Source of the DNA: Streptomyces sp. NBC_00708
GTDB lineage: Bacteria; Actinomycetota; Actinomycetes; Streptomycetales; Streptomycetaceae
Direction of reading: 5' to 3'
Assembly (NCBI GenBank): GCA_036226585.1
Contig: CP108997.1
Location: 7,006,001-7,070,000, forward strand
DNA: 64,000 nt
Shown here: positions 34,234 to 43,936 of the stretch, in pieces
How positions within the stretch are numbered: position 1 is the stretch's first letter
Layout of the letters: each line of letters begins with the position of its first letter
Made by a program: the position numbers and the translations under genes
Notes under the pieces: generated by a model
What the model saw: only the letters and a program-made list of their open reading frames with translations
Told to the model about the DNA's origin: nothing
The model's database searches: none

Positions 34234-35277
34234 ATGCCCCAGGCCACCCTTGCCGTCGCGGAACGAACGCGCGACGGAGCCGGAAAACCAGGAAGCGACT
34301 TCACGCCCCTGCTGCGCGCGGTCAAGGCGCGAGGACTCCTCGAACGGCGCACCGGCTGGTACGCCGCGGGCATCACCGTCAACCTGCTCGCCCTGGCGGC
34401 CGTGGTCACCGGCATCGTCCTCCTGGGCAACACCTGGTGGGTCCTGGCGCTCGCCCTGCCCCTGGCCCTCGTCTGGGCCCGCACCGCGTTCGTCGGCCAC
34501 GACGCCGGGCACGCCCAGATATCCGGCAACCGCCGGGCGAGCCGCGCCATCGGCCTGGTCCACGCCAACCTGCTGCTCGGCATGAACGAGGCCTGGTGGA
34601 ACGACAAGCACGTACGCCACCACGCCAACCCGAACCATGTCGACAAGGACCCCGACGTCGGCGTGGGCGCCCTCGTCTGGACCCAGAAGCAGGCCGCGCA
34701 GCGCGAGGGCTTCGCACGCTGGCTCACCCGCAACCAGGCCCGGCTGTTCTTCCCGATGCTGCTCCTCGAAGGCATCGCCCTCAAGATCTCCGGATTCCAG
34801 TACCTCAAGCAGCAGCCCGCACGTGAGCGCGCCCTCTCCGCCTTCCTGCTCACCGCTCACCTCGGCCTCTACGCCGCCCTGCTGTTCACCGTCATGTCCC
34901 CGGGCAAGGCGGTCGTCTTCGCCCTGGTGCACCACGCCCTCTTCGGCCTCCACCTCGGCATGGCCTTCGCACCGAACCACAAGGGCATGGAGATGCCCGA
35001 CCCCGACGGGGACCGCTGGGACCACCTGCGGCGCCAGGTCCTCACCTCGCGCAACGTACGAGGTGCGGCCCTCACCGACTGGTTCCTCGGCGGCCTCAAC
35101 TACCAGATCGAACACCACCTCTTCCCGAGCATGCCCCGCCCGCATCTGCGCCTGGCCCAGCCTCTGGTCAGGGCCCACTGCGAAGCGCTGGGCATGCCGT
35201 ACGCGGAGACCGGACTCGTCGAGTCCTACCGACAGGCGCTCGCCCATATGCACGAGGTCGGTGCGCCGCTGCGGTGA
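34234..35277 (+). CDS. membrane fatty acid desaturase
   Basis: A 347-residue di-iron desaturase with the three histidine boxes HDAGH (89-93), HVRHH (126-130) and QIEHH (291-295), and four or more membrane helices between them. The QxxHH third box marks the acyl-lipid/acyl-CoA front-end or omega desaturase class found in actinomycetes. It introduces a double bond into membrane fatty acyl chains using oxygen and electrons. An ACCACCC/GGGTGGT inverted repeat at 34141-34160 sits upstream and may be regulatory. It is divergent from the SNF2 gene. Confidence 0.88.
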   Translation: MPQATLAVAERTRDGAGKPGSDFTPLLRAVKARGLLERRTGWYAAGITVNLLALAAVVTGIVLLGNTWWVLALALPLALVWARTAFVGHDAGHAQISGNRRASRAIGLVHANLLLGMNEAWWNDKHVRHHANPNHVDKDPDVGVGALVWTQKQAAQREGFARWLTRNQARLFFPMLLLEGIALKISGFQYLKQQPARERALSAFLLTAHLGLYAALLFTVMSPGKAVVFALVHHALFGLHLGMAFAPNHKGMEMPDPDGDRWDHLRRQVLTSRNVRGAALTDWFLGGLNYQIEHHLFPSMPRPHLRLAQPLVRAHCEALGMPYAETGLVESYRQALAHMHEVGAPLR

Positions 35278-35379
35278 CCGGCCGCGCCGCACACGAGGAA
35301 GCGGGAACCAGGAACCGATGAGGACGCGCAGACGTTCTCTCCATCAGAGGCGGCCACGGGCCGCGAAGGAGGCATGGCG

Positions 35380-35562
35380 ATGTCGAACAGCGCGAAGGTA
35401 GCCATCGGGGGAGTCGTCGTCGCAGTCGTCCTGATGCCGTTCATCGGGTTCTGGCTGTCCCTGCTGGTGCTCGTCGGAGTACCCACGCTCGCGTATCTCG
35501 CCCTGGACCCGGCCCAGCGCCGGCGGCTCCGTAGGATCACGCGCAAGGAGATCGGCCGCTGA
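35380..35562 (+). CDS. small membrane protein
   Basis: A 60-residue protein with one long or two short hydrophobic helices (about 5-40, VAIGGVVVAVVLMPFIGFWL) and a basic tail with RRRLRRITRKE facing the cytoplasm. ATG 35380 is preferred since GAAGGAGG at 35365-35372 then has normal spacing; ATG 35374 would be too close. It lies between the desaturase and MOSC genes. Function unknown. Confidence 0.65.
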   Translation: MSNSAKVAIGGVVVAVVLMPFIGFWLSLLVLVGVPTLAYLALDPAQRRRLRRITRKEIGR

Positions 35563-35591
35563 GGGCCGGCCGCTGAGAGGGGAGTCCCGCC

Positions 35592-36134
35592 GTGGGTGGC
35601 ACCGTGTCCGCCGTCAGCAGGAACGAGACCTACACCTTCACCAAGCCGAACCGGGACAGCGTGACGCTGCTGGCCGGCCTCGGCGTGGAGGGCGACGTGC
35701 ACGCCGGTGTGACGGTCAAGCACCGCTCCAGGGTGGCCCAGGACCCCACGCAGCCGAATCTGCGCCAGGTCCACCTGATCCACGAGGAGCTGTTCGACGA
35801 GGTCCGCGCGGCGGGCTTCGAGGTGGCGCCCGGCGAGCTCGGGGAGAACATCACGACGCGTGGCATCGATCTGCCCGCCCTGCCCGTCGGCACCCGGCTG
35901 CATCTCGGTGCCGAGGCGGTCGTCGAGGTCACCGGGCTGCGCAACCCGTGCCTGCAGATCGACACCTTCCAGGGCGGTCTTCTCAAGCAGGTCGTCGGCC
36001 GGGACGAGGCGGGCAACATCGTGCGCAAGGCCGGAATCATGAGTGTCGTCGTCGTGGGCGGCACGGTGGGCCCCGGCGACCCGGTCAGGGCCGAACTCCC
36101 CGCCGGACCCCACCGTCCGCTCGAACGCGTCTGA
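35592..36134 (+). CDS. MOSC-domain protein
   Basis: A 180-residue MOSC protein. It has GLGVEGDVHAGVTVKHRSRV, the GELGENITTRGIDLPALPVG motif and the conserved cysteine in LRNPCLQID. MOSC domains carry sulfur or reduce N-hydroxylated substrates with molybdenum cofactor (YiiM, MOSC tail of sulfurases). A stand-alone domain like this resembles YiiM, but lacks further evidence. The GTG start follows GGAG at spacing 7. It converges with the next gene, 12 bases away. Confidence 0.85.
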   Translation: MGGTVSAVSRNETYTFTKPNRDSVTLLAGLGVEGDVHAGVTVKHRSRVAQDPTQPNLRQVHLIHEELFDEVRAAGFEVAPGELGENITTRGIDLPALPVGTRLHLGAEAVVEVTGLRNPCLQIDTFQGGLLKQVVGRDEAGNIVRKAGIMSVVVVGGTVGPGDPVRAELPAGPHRPLERV

Positions 36135-36146
36135 AGCCGCCGGCGG

Positions 36147-37190
36147 TCAGGACGGCCGTACGGCCATCGCCTCCAGCGACATGAGGAGCCCCGGCAGTTT
36201 CGGTCCGCGCCCGACCGGCAGGATCTCGCCCGGAGCCTCGTCCAGGAGCAGGAAGGCGATGTCGTCGGTCCTGGCCACCAGCGACCAGCCGGGCCCGTCG
36301 GCCCGGATCATCCGGGCGTCCCCGGGCGCGAAGGAGGACCGGACACGGCCGGGCGGCGGCGGATCGTCCAGGTAGCCGCGGGCTTCGGCCAGAGCCCGCC
36401 GGATGCCGGGGTGCCCACCGGAAGATCCGTCGGCTGCCGGTTCCCGCGGAGCGCCGTCGGGGGTGCGATCGGCGTCGGCCGCGTCGGTGGCGGCTGAGTC
36501 GGAGCCCTCGCCGTCGTCATCGTTCACGGCGGCCGGCGCGCTCTCGTCGCCGGCTTCCGCGCCCGCGGCGCCGGATGCCCCGTTGCCGTCGCCCTCCGCG
36601 TCGCCCCCGGTCTCCGTCGCCGCGGCCGTCCCGGCCGGCCCGCTCGCCGGTGCGGAATCCTGCTCGTCGTCCATCTGGCCGCGCCAGTCGGCCCACTGCG
36701 AGGCGATGGCGTCCGCTCCCAGACGGCGCTGGGCCGGCCCCCACGCCTCGGTGTCCGGCGGCGACAGCGGAACCACCGCCTCCGCGCCGTCCGTCTCCGG
36801 ATCGTGCACGGGGTCGTGCGGCGCGGGCACCCCCGGAGCGGCGACGGCGACGGCGAGGGGCCAGCCGGGCAGCGCGCAGACCACCGAGCGGTCGTCCGGC
36901 GACAGGTCGTACTCCATGCCGCAGTCCCAGGACGCGATGGCCACCGCGACCAGGGACACGTCATCGACGACGACGGTCCAGCGGGAGCCGTCGCCGTCCT
37001 GGCCCAGGACCAGCCCGTACCCCTCCGCGTACGGCTCCAGCCGCAGTGCCGCGCACGCCGCCGGATAGTCGTCACCGAGCACGCTGGGGAACTGCGCGGG
37101 GGTCAGCAGGACCGCGGTCAGCACATACAGTGCGTCGTCGTCGGCGACTGTGTCGTCCGTCCCGGCCACTGCACCCTCCTCGTCCGTCAT
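36147..37190 (-). CDS. hypothetical protein with acidic low-complexity linker
   Basis: A 347-residue protein I do not recognise. The N-terminal about 165 residues look folded (ALYVLTAVLLTPAQFPSVLG, a WTVVVDDVSLVAVAIASWD strand region, CALPGWPLAVAV). Residues about 170-265 are an Asp/Glu/Ala/Gly-rich disordered linker. The last about 80 residues are again ordered (GWSLVARTDDIAFLLLDEAP, LPGLLMSLEAMAVRPS). No signal peptide or membrane segment. The fold suggests a two-headed binding protein, but that is a guess. Confidence 0.7.
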   Translation of the reverse strand: MTDEEGAVAGTDDTVADDDALYVLTAVLLTPAQFPSVLGDDYPAACAALRLEPYAEGYGLVLGQDGDGSRWTVVVDDVSLVAVAIASWDCGMEYDLSPDDRSVVCALPGWPLAVAVAAPGVPAPHDPVHDPETDGAEAVVPLSPPDTEAWGPAQRRLGADAIASQWADWRGQMDDEQDSAPASGPAGTAAATETGGDAEGDGNGASGAAGAEAGDESAPAAVNDDDGEGSDSAATDAADADRTPDGAPREPAADGSSGGHPGIRRALAEARGYLDDPPPPGRVRSSFAPGDARMIRADGPGWSLVARTDDIAFLLLDEAPGEILPVGRGPKLPGLLMSLEAMAVRPS

Positions 37191-37286
37191 GGATTCCGTC
37201 GGCGCACCCTAACCAGTGGGTAACCCCGTCGTCGAGGCCCTGACAAGGCAGGACTGCCCGCCCGGGACGGTTCCCGCGCGCGTCCC

Positions 37287-37592
37287 TCAGCCGTCGGACA
37301 GCCCGAGCAGCTCCCGCGCCACCGTCTGCGGGGACTCTCCCCGCTCCCTGGCCAGTGCGATCACCGCCCGGCAGGCCAGCTCACCGACACCGAAGGACAG
37401 CTGCTCGGGCGACACCCACCCGCTCGCCTCGTCCATCCGTTCCTCGTCGTCCTCGGCCGACGCCGCGACGAAGACGGCAGCCGCTTCGAAGAGGTTGTGC
37501 TGCCGGCGCACGGCGACCGGTGGCACCTCCGTACGACCGTTCCTACGGCCCGGGGCCACGGCTCTGCGCAGGGCGCCGAATATCTCGGTCAT
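37287..37592 (-). CDS. small hypothetical protein
   Basis: A 101-residue soluble protein, from MTEIFGALRRAVAPGRR with a GAAGG-type ribosome site upstream. A helical middle (NLFEAAAVFVAASAEDD) and a C-terminal helix (VGELACRAVIALARERGES) are visible. It is divergent from the MpaB-type oxygenase gene. No family recognised. Confidence 0.65.
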   Translation of the reverse strand: MTEIFGALRRAVAPGRRNGRTEVPPVAVRRQHNLFEAAAVFVAASAEDDEERMDEASGWVSPEQLSFGVGELACRAVIALARERGESPQTVARELLGLSDG

Positions 37593-37701
37593 GGGGGAAC
37601 CGCCTTCCGTCAACACGTCGACGCGCGTGCGTCGCGTGTACTCACCGTCCTGCCCCCGGACGTACGCTGGGACACTCGACCTGGACAAGGGAGACAGTGC
37701 G

Positions 37702-38604
37702 GTGAAGCGATACGACCGGCTGAAGGAGATCCAACGCCTCGATCCGGAGCGGGACTTCCTGGAAATCTACCGGATCACCGTGACGTACGAGTTCCCGTGG
37801 GACATCACCCGCGCCCTCGAACTCGCCCTGTACCGCACCTATGCCGTACCGAGCATCGGCAGACTGCTTGCCGAGACAGCCGAGCTGACGGACCGTTCGC
37901 AGAAGCGGTACGACGACACCGCGCTGCTCCTGGACACCGTCGTCGAGCACGGCTTCGACAGCGATCCGGGGCGCACGGCCCTGCGCCGGATCAACCGGAT
38001 GCACGCCGCCTACGACATCAGCAACGACGACATGCGCTACGTCCTGTGCACCTTCGTCGTCACCCCGAAGCGGTGGCTCGACGCCTACGGCTGGCGACGG
38101 CTCTGCGACCACGAACTGCGGGCGTTCGCCGCGTACTACAGGACGCTCGGCGCGCGCATGGGCATCAAGGACCTGCCGCAGACGTACGAGGACTTCGAGC
38201 GCACCCTCGACACCTACGAGGACACGCACTTCGGCTGGGACGCGGGCGCGCGTGCGGTCTCGGACGCCACGCTGGAACTGATGGCCTCCTGGTACCCCCG
38301 GGCCCTCGCACCGCTCGTGCGCGGCGCGAGCCTCTCACTCCTGGACGACTCGCTGCTGCGCGCCTTCCGTTACGAGCGCCCGGCGCCGGTGGCCCGGAAC
38401 ATCACCCGGGGCGCGCTGCGGCTGCGCGCCCGCGCCGTACGCCTCCTGCCGCCGCGCACCACGCCGCACTACGCACGGCAGAACCCGGAGATCAAGGGGT
38501 ACCCGGGCGGCTACGAGGTGGCCGCGCTCGGCACGTACCCCACCCCCGGCGTCCGAGGCTGCCCGGTCCGCGATCTCGCCGGCTCGGAGACCCCGGCGGA
38601 GTGA
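37702..38604 (+). CDS. MpaB/DUF2236 family oxygenase-like protein
   Basis: A 300-residue helical protein of the MpaB family (DUF2236; relatives include mycophenolic acid MpaB and latex-clearing protein Lcp). The N-terminal FLEIYRITVTYEFPWDITRALE, the RMHAAYDISNDDMRYVL segment with a likely heme-ligand His, and the YEDTHFGWD-like motif are typical. Family members bind heme b and cleave C=C bonds or act as oxygenases. GTG 37702 follows AAGGGAG at spacing 8. It has no obvious pathway partner here. Confidence 0.82.
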   Translation: MKRYDRLKEIQRLDPERDFLEIYRITVTYEFPWDITRALELALYRTYAVPSIGRLLAETAELTDRSQKRYDDTALLLDTVVEHGFDSDPGRTALRRINRMHAAYDISNDDMRYVLCTFVVTPKRWLDAYGWRRLCDHELRAFAAYYRTLGARMGIKDLPQTYEDFERTLDTYEDTHFGWDAGARAVSDATLELMASWYPRALAPLVRGASLSLLDDSLLRAFRYERPAPVARNITRGALRLRARAVRLLPPRTTPHYARQNPEIKGYPGGYEVAALGTYPTPGVRGCPVRDLAGSETPAE

Positions 38605-38628
38605 GCGGTAGCCGCGCGGAGCCCCGCG

Positions 38629-39138
38629 CTACGGCCGGGGCTCCGCGCGGCGCAGCTGCCCCAGCTCCTCGTTCATCGCCCGCAGGAACCGGATCACGAC
38701 GAGGAGTTCGTCCTCGTCGAACTGCCGGCGTGCCGCCTCCGTGCCCGCCGCCAGCGGCTTGAAGAAGTCCCGCGCCACGTGTTTCGCCGCCGCCGCGTAG
38801 TGAAGATGCACCACCCGCCGGTCGCCCCCGTCCCGCACCCGGCGGATGTGCCCCGCGCGTTCCAGCCGGTCCAGACACGCGGTCACCGCCCCCGAGGTGA
38901 GATCCAGCTGCTCGCGCAGCCGCCCCGGCGTCATGGCGCGCCCCTCCCCGCTCCGGTCCGCGTCGAGGATGGCGACGAGGGCCTGCACATCCGTCGGATG
39001 CAGCCCCTGGCTCTGTGCGAACTCGTGCGTGATGCGGTTGAACTCGCTGTTCATACGGCGCAGCAGCACGGCGAACGACTGGAGGCCCGTGGGCCCGCCG
39101 TCCGTGCCTCTGTCCGGGCCTTCGTCTGCGGTGCGCAT
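38629..39138 (-). CDS. MarR family transcriptional regulator
   Basis: A 169-residue winged-helix regulator: QGLHPTDVQALVAILD, MTPGRLREQLDLTSGAVTACLDRLERAG (recognition helix) and RVRDGGDRRVVHLHY (wing), then C-terminal dimerisation helices. It is divergent from an MMPL transporter gene across a gap with a perfect 15-base dyad, the usual arrangement for a repressor of an efflux system. The start ATG 39138 has no clear Shine-Dalgarno and could be leaderless. Confidence 0.87.
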   Translation of the reverse strand: MRTADEGPDRGTDGGPTGLQSFAVLLRRMNSEFNRITHEFAQSQGLHPTDVQALVAILDADRSGEGRAMTPGRLREQLDLTSGAVTACLDRLERAGHIRRVRDGGDRRVVHLHYAAAAKHVARDFFKPLAAGTEAARRQFDEDELLVVIRFLRAMNEELGQLRRAEPRP

Positions 39139-39155
39139 GCCCCTACAGTAATATC

Positions 39156-39170
39156 TCTCAATCATTGAGA
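39156..39170. promoter_or_regulatory. MarR-type operator between regulator and MMPL genes
   Basis: TCTCAATCATTGAGA: arms TCTCAAT and ATTGAGA around a single central base, in an unusually AT-rich patch between the divergent MarR and MMPL genes. Its size and place fit a MarR dimer site controlling both. Confidence 0.65.
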
Positions 39171-39229
39171 TAATGAATGACCGAGAGAATTCGGGCCATG
39201 TGTGTCATGTGTCGACCCCTGAGGAAGCA

Positions 39230-41341
39230 ATGAAGCCCCCACCGAGGCACCGCGTCGTCCGATGGCTGGTGCCTGTAGCGCTCCTGGTCGTCTGGCTCGG
39301 TATCGGAGGGGCCCTCGGTCCCTTCGCCGGGAAGCTCGGCGAGGTGGCGACCAACGACCGGGCGGCATTCCTGCCGCGCAGCGCCGAGTCGACCCGGGTC
39401 GCGGACGAACAGAAGGCCTTCCAGCGGTCCGGGACCGTGCCGGCGATCGTCGTATGGACGGGCGGCACGGACGGGCTCCCGGGTGATGCCCGGACGTCGG
39501 CGACCAAGGCACTCGCCTCCCTGTCCGGAAAGCCCGGCGTGGTCGGCACGCCCACGCCCGCGCTGCCGTCCGAGGACGGCGAGGCCCTGTCGGGCGTCGT
39601 GCAGCTGCGCTCCGACCTGGGCGACGCACTGCCGGACACGCTCGACCGGGTGCGTGACGCGGCCCGGTCGGTGACGGGCACGACCGCCGAGATCGCCGGA
39701 CCCGCCGCCACCCAGGCCGACCTCAAGGACGCGTTCGCCGGAATCGACGGGCTCCTGCTGGGGGTGGCGCTGGCCGCCGTGCTCGTGATCCTGCTGCTGG
39801 TCTACCGCAGTGTGCTGCTCCCCTTCCTGATCATCATCAGCGCCGTCTTCGCGCTCGCCCTCGCCTGTGCGATCGTCTACGTCCTCGCGGACCACGACGT
39901 CGTCCTCGTGGACGGCCAGGTCCAGGGCATCCTGTCGATCCTGGTGATCGGGGCAGCCACCGACTACGCGCTCCTGCTCACCGCGCGTTTCCGGGAGGAG
40001 CTGGCAGGGCACGGCGACCGGACGACCGCCGCTCTCGCCGCGCTCCGCCGCTCCTTCGGCGCGATCGCCGCGAGCGCCGCCACGGTGGCCCTCGGGCTGC
40101 TCGCACTGCTGCTCAGCGACTTGACGAACAACCGCGCCCTGGGACCGGTCGGTGCCATCGGCATCGTCTGCGCGGTGCTGAGCACGATGACGTTCCTGCC
40201 CGCCGTGCTGGTGCTCTGCGGCCGCGCCGCGTACTGGCCGGCCACGCCGCGCCCCGTCGACGAGGCGACCGGCGGGCACGGTATCTGGCGCCGGATCGCC
40301 GCGCGCGTCGACGGGTCCCCGCGCAAGGTGTGGATGTCCTGCACGGTGGTCCTGGTGGCCTGCGCCGCGTTCGCGCCCACCCTGAAGTCGCAGGGCGTCC
40401 CGCTGGACGAGATCTTCGTGAACGACGCCCCGTCCGTCTCCGCGCAGGCCACGCTCGGCAAGCACTTCCCGGGCGGCTCGGGCAACCCGGCCGTCGTCGT
40501 CGCCTCGGCCGGCCGGGCCGACGAGGTGACCGCCGCCGCCGAGGCGACCCCCGGTGTGGCGTCGGCCGCGCCCGTCACGGCGTCCGGCCGGCCCGGCGGG
40601 GGGAAGCCGCTCGTCGTGGACGGCCGGGTGCGCGTCGACGTCACCCTGAAGGACGCGGCGGACAGCGACGCGGCCACCGAGACCGTCAAGCGCCTGCGTA
40701 CCGCGGTCCACGCCGTGCCCGGCGCGGACGCACTCGTCGGCGGCTACACGGCGCAGCAGTACGACACCCAGCGCACCGCCGAGCGCGACCGGTCGATCAT
40801 CGTCCCGGTGGTGCTCGTCATCATCCTGCTGATCCTCATGGGCCTGCTGAGGTCCGTCCTGGTGCCGGTGCTGCTGGTGGCCACCGTCGGCCTCAACTTC
40901 CTCGCGACCCTCGGGGTCTCGGAGCTGGTCTTCGAGCACGCCTTCGGTTTCAGCGGCACGGATGCCTCGGTGCCCCTGTACGGATTCGTCTTCCTGGTGG
41001 CCCTGGGCGTCGACTACAACATCTTCCTGATGTCGCGGGTCCGCGAGGAGGCACTGGAACACGGGGCGCGCCAGGGCATGCTGAGGGGCCTGGTCAGCAC
41101 CGGCGGGGTCATCACATCGGCGGGCGTGGTGCTGGCCGCCACCTTTGCCGCGCTGATCGTCATTCCGCTCGCGTTCCTCGCGCAGATCGCGTTCATCGTG
41201 GCCTTCGGCGTCCTGCTGGACACGCTGGTGGTGCGGTCGCTGCTGGCCCCGGCGCTGGTCGTGGACATCGGGCCCAGGGCCTGGTGGCCGAGCGCCATCA
41301 GCCGCACCTCACGGGAAACGGAGCCGTCGGCCTCCGCCTGA
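39230..41341 (+). CDS. MMPL family RND-type transporter
   Basis: A 703-residue membrane protein with the duplicated MMPL plan: helix 1 near residues 10-30, an extracytoplasmic loop, helices about 175-350 with GAATDYALLLTARFREEL (the GxxxDY proton-relay motif), a second loop, and a repeat with ALGVDYNIFLMSRVREEA (about 575-595). MMPL proteins export lipids, siderophores or drugs using the proton gradient. The ATG at 39230 follows GAGG at spacing 5; an upstream in-frame start overlaps the operator. Controlled probably by the divergent MarR. Confidence 0.87.
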   Translation: MKPPPRHRVVRWLVPVALLVVWLGIGGALGPFAGKLGEVATNDRAAFLPRSAESTRVADEQKAFQRSGTVPAIVVWTGGTDGLPGDARTSATKALASLSGKPGVVGTPTPALPSEDGEALSGVVQLRSDLGDALPDTLDRVRDAARSVTGTTAEIAGPAATQADLKDAFAGIDGLLLGVALAAVLVILLLVYRSVLLPFLIIISAVFALALACAIVYVLADHDVVLVDGQVQGILSILVIGAATDYALLLTARFREELAGHGDRTTAALAALRRSFGAIAASAATVALGLLALLLSDLTNNRALGPVGAIGIVCAVLSTMTFLPAVLVLCGRAAYWPATPRPVDEATGGHGIWRRIAARVDGSPRKVWMSCTVVLVACAAFAPTLKSQGVPLDEIFVNDAPSVSAQATLGKHFPGGSGNPAVVVASAGRADEVTAAAEATPGVASAAPVTASGRPGGGKPLVVDGRVRVDVTLKDAADSDAATETVKRLRTAVHAVPGADALVGGYTAQQYDTQRTAERDRSIIVPVVLVIILLILMGLLRSVLVPVLLVATVGLNFLATLGVSELVFEHAFGFSGTDASVPLYGFVFLVALGVDYNIFLMSRVREEALEHGARQGMLRGLVSTGGVITSAGVVLAATFAALIVIPLAFLAQIAFIVAFGVLLDTLVVRSLLAPALVVDIGPRAWWPSAISRTSRETEPSASA

Positions 41342-41359
41342 CGGCCGTGGAAACGGAGT

Positions 41360-41392
41360 CGGCCCGGCCACCGCGGAGACGGGGCCGGGCCG
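41360..41392. terminator. bidirectional hairpin terminator
   Basis: CGGCCCGGCC (41360-41369) and GGCCGGGCCG (41383-41392) are perfect complements with a 13-base loop, in the gap between the convergent MMPL and TerD-type genes. Confidence 0.65.
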
Positions 41393-41399
41393 GTCGTTC

Positions 41400-41975
41400 T
41401 CAGACGTTGACGCCGTAGTCCTTCGCGATACCCGCCAGGCCGGAGGCGTACCCCTGGCCGACCGCGCGGAACTTCCACTCGCCACCGTGCCGGTACAGCT
41501 CTCCGAACACCATCGCGGTCTCCGTCGACGCGTCCTCGCTGAGATCGTACCGGGCGAGCTCCACACCGTTGGCCTGGTTCACGACACGGATGAACGCGTT
41601 GCGCACCTGGCCGAAACTCTGCCCCCGGCTCTGCGCGTCATGGATGGAGACCGGGAAGACTATCTTCGCGACCTCGACGGGGACCGCCGACAGATTCACA
41701 TTGATGGACTCGTCGTCGCCCTCGCCCTCACCCGTCAGGTTGTCCCCGGTGTGCTGGACGGAGCCGTCCGGGCTGTTGAGGTTGTTGTAGAAGACGAAAT
41801 GCAGATCGGAGACGACCTTGCCGTGCTCCCCGCACAGCAGCGCACTGGCGTCGAGGTCGTGGTCGGCACCCGTCGTCGTCCGCACGTCCCAGCCCAGGCC
41901 GACCGTCACCGCGGTCAGGCCGGGCGCCTCCTTCGACAAGGAGACGTTGCCGCCCTTGGCCAGGGTCACACCCAT
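41400..41975 (-). CDS. TerD family calcium-binding stress protein
   Basis: A 191-residue TerD-domain protein: [20 protein letters not shown] at the N-terminus, calcium-ligand loops around [10 protein letters not shown] and [14 protein letters not shown], and a C-terminal [19 protein letters not shown]. TerD proteins bind Ca2+ and occur in many copies in streptomycetes, linked to tellurite resistance, development and envelope stress. GGAGGA at spacing 5 supports the start. It is not in a ter cluster here, so it is probably one of the stand-alone paralogues. Confidence 0.9.
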   Translation of the reverse strand: MGVTLAKGGNVSLSKEAPGLTAVTVGLGWDVRTTTGADHDLDASALLCGEHGKVVSDLHFVFYNNLNSPDGSVQHTGDNLTGEGEGDDESINVNLSAVPVEVAKIVFPVSIHDAQSRGQSFGQVRNAFIRVVNQANGVELARYDLSEDASTETAMVFGELYRHGGEWKFRAVGQGYASGLAGIAKDYGVNV

Positions 41976-42349
41976 GAACTTCCTCCAATGATCCAGTGGT
42001 TCACCGACCGGTGCTCGCGCGTTCCCGGCGGGCGATGGTCCGGCCGTCGCCCGGAACGAACGGCGGCTGTGCCTCACTCTTCCGGAATCGCGAGGATTTG
42101 CCCAGGGCGTGAGCGGTCTCCGGCCGGATTGCCCGGCCAACACTCGGGGAAGACACCCGTCCTTCGTCCTGAGCCGGTCTCTTCCGGTCAATGTTTCCCG
42201 TGGTCCTGTGGGGACAGGGGATCGGATCGACGATGGTGAAGTGCGGTGGCGCAGCGAACCACCGCACGTCACGACCAGAGAACCGCACGACCGTTCGGGG
42301 GCGGCCGGGAGGCCGCGCCCGCACGGCAGCCGTACGAACGGGGTGGCCC
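41976..42349. other. 374-base gap between divergent TerD and LCP genes
   Basis: No gene is visible. It contains an imperfect hairpin at 42021-42057 (GTTCC/GGAAC outer and GGGCGA/TCGCCC inner arms with a small bulge), 46 bases upstream of the TerD start, which could be a leader element or operator. The right half shows nothing I can name; it must hold the LCP promoter. Confidence 0.35.
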
Positions 42350-43819
42350 ATGGCACGCAGGAACAGAGGGACAGGGACGGGTGGGAGGGGAAGCCGCCTG
42401 CGGCGGACGGCGGTGTCCGCACTGTCCTTCCTCGTCCTGCTGGTCGCCGGGGTCGGCTGGGGCTACCTGAAACTGACCGGCAGCATTGACACGTTCAGCT
42501 CCGACGGCGTCTCCGGTGACCGGCCGCCGGGCTCGTCCGGCGGGCAGAACGTCCTCGTCATCGGCTCGGACACGCGCTCGGGGAACAACAAGGGGCTCGG
42601 TGGCGGAACGGGGGCGGTCGGCCGCTCGGACACCGTGCTGCTTCTTCACGTCTACGCCGACCGTAAACACGCCGTCGCCGTTTCGGTGCCCCGGGACGCG
42701 ATGGTCGACATCCCCGCCTGCCGGAAGCCCGACGGCAGTTGGACCGCACCACGGCACCACAGCCAGTTCAACGGGGCGTTCTCGGTGGGGGAGACGACCG
42801 AGGGCAACCCGGCCTGTACCCAGAACACCGTCGAGCATCTGACCGGGCTGCGCGTCGACCACACGGTCGTCATCGACTTCGCCGGCTTCTCCGCCCTGAC
42901 CTCGGCCGTCGGCGGAGTCCCGGTCTGTGTCCCGCAGGACGTGTACCAGCGCGATCTGAACCCGAAGCGCACGACCCGGGGCTCCCTCGTCCTCGCCAAG
43001 GGCCCGCACAACGTCTCGGGACAACGCGCGCTCGACTACGTACGGCTGCGCCACGGCATCGGCGACGGCTCCGACATGGGGCGGATCAAGAGGCAGCAGG
43101 CCTTCGTCGCCGCCCTGGTGAAGAAGATCAAGTCCCGCGGCATGAACCCCACCACCCTGCTGCCGCTGGCCAATGCCGCGACCGACGCGATGACGGTGGA
43201 CCCGGGACTCGGATCGGCCGACAAGCTGCTCTCCTTCGGGCTGTCGATGAAGAACATCGATCTGCACAACACCAAGTTCGTGACCGTCCCCTGGCGCTAC
43301 GAGGGCGAACGCGTCGCCGTCGTGGAACCCGACGCCGACGCGCTGTGGGCGGCACTGAAGGCCGACCGGCCCCTCGACGCCGAGGCGAAGGACGCTGGGG
43401 CACCCAAGGCTTCCAAGTCCCCCGTCTCGGGTACGGGCATCGAGGTCGCCGTCTACAACGGCACCACCGTGACCGGACTCGCGGCCAGGGCCGCCGAGCT
43501 CCTGCGCGCACACGACTTCACCGTCACCGGCACGGCCACCGCGCAGGACCAGAGCCGCTCCGGAACGGTCGTCGCGTACGGCCCTGGCCTGCGTGAGGAG
43601 GCCCGTACGACCGCGGAGCTCTTCCCGGGCGCACGCATCACCGAGTCCACCGGCGCGGGAACGGGAATCCAGGTCACCGTCGGTCAGGACTACGCCGACG
43701 AGCCGTCGGCCGCACCGGACACCGCCTCCGCCACACCGGCGGCAGGTGTACCGGCCGGCATCGCCGAAGGAGCCCGCTCGGCCGACGACGACCCCTGCGA
43801 GAACCTCTCCTACGGCTGA
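42350..43819 (+). CDS. LytR-CpsA-Psr (LCP) family protein with LytR_C domain
   Basis: A 489-residue membrane-anchored protein: one N-terminal transmembrane helix (about 22-42), an LCP domain (about 65-250) with [25 protein letters not shown] and [20 protein letters not shown] (the arginines that bind pyrophosphate), and a C-terminal LytR_C domain (about 360-450) starting [22 protein letters not shown] enzymes attach wall teichoic acids, capsule or arabinogalactan-like polymers to peptidoglycan outside the membrane. The ATG at 42350 gives an Arg-rich inside end; the ribosome site is weak. Confidence 0.89.
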   Translation: MARRNRGTGTGGRGSRLRRTAVSALSFLVLLVAGVGWGYLKLTGSIDTFSSDGVSGDRPPGSSGGQNVLVIGSDTRSGNNKGLGGGTGAVGRSDTVLLLHVYADRKHAVAVSVPRDAMVDIPACRKPDGSWTAPRHHSQFNGAFSVGETTEGNPACTQNTVEHLTGLRVDHTVVIDFAGFSALTSAVGGVPVCVPQDVYQRDLNPKRTTRGSLVLAKGPHNVSGQRALDYVRLRHGIGDGSDMGRIKRQQAFVAALVKKIKSRGMNPTTLLPLANAATDAMTVDPGLGSADKLLSFGLSMKNIDLHNTKFVTVPWRYEGERVAVVEPDADALWAALKADRPLDAEAKDAGAPKASKSPVSGTGIEVAVYNGTTVTGLAARAAELLRAHDFTVTGTATAQDQSRSGTVVAYGPGLREEARTTAELFPGARITESTGAGTGIQVTVGQDYADEPSAAPDTASATPAAGVPAGIAEGARSADDDPCENLSYG

Positions 43820-43936
43820 GCACCGGCGACCGCTCCCCGGCCGCTGGGGGAGAGGGGTGCTTGCCCGTACGTGACCCGTGCGCAAGGCTTGCACACGAGT
43901 GAGGAACGGGGAACGCGTGAACGGGGAGGAAACAGA

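Noticed and set aside
42021..42057. A riboswitch in the TerD leader
   Set aside because: Only one imperfect hairpin is visible, without the conserved junctions of any class I know.
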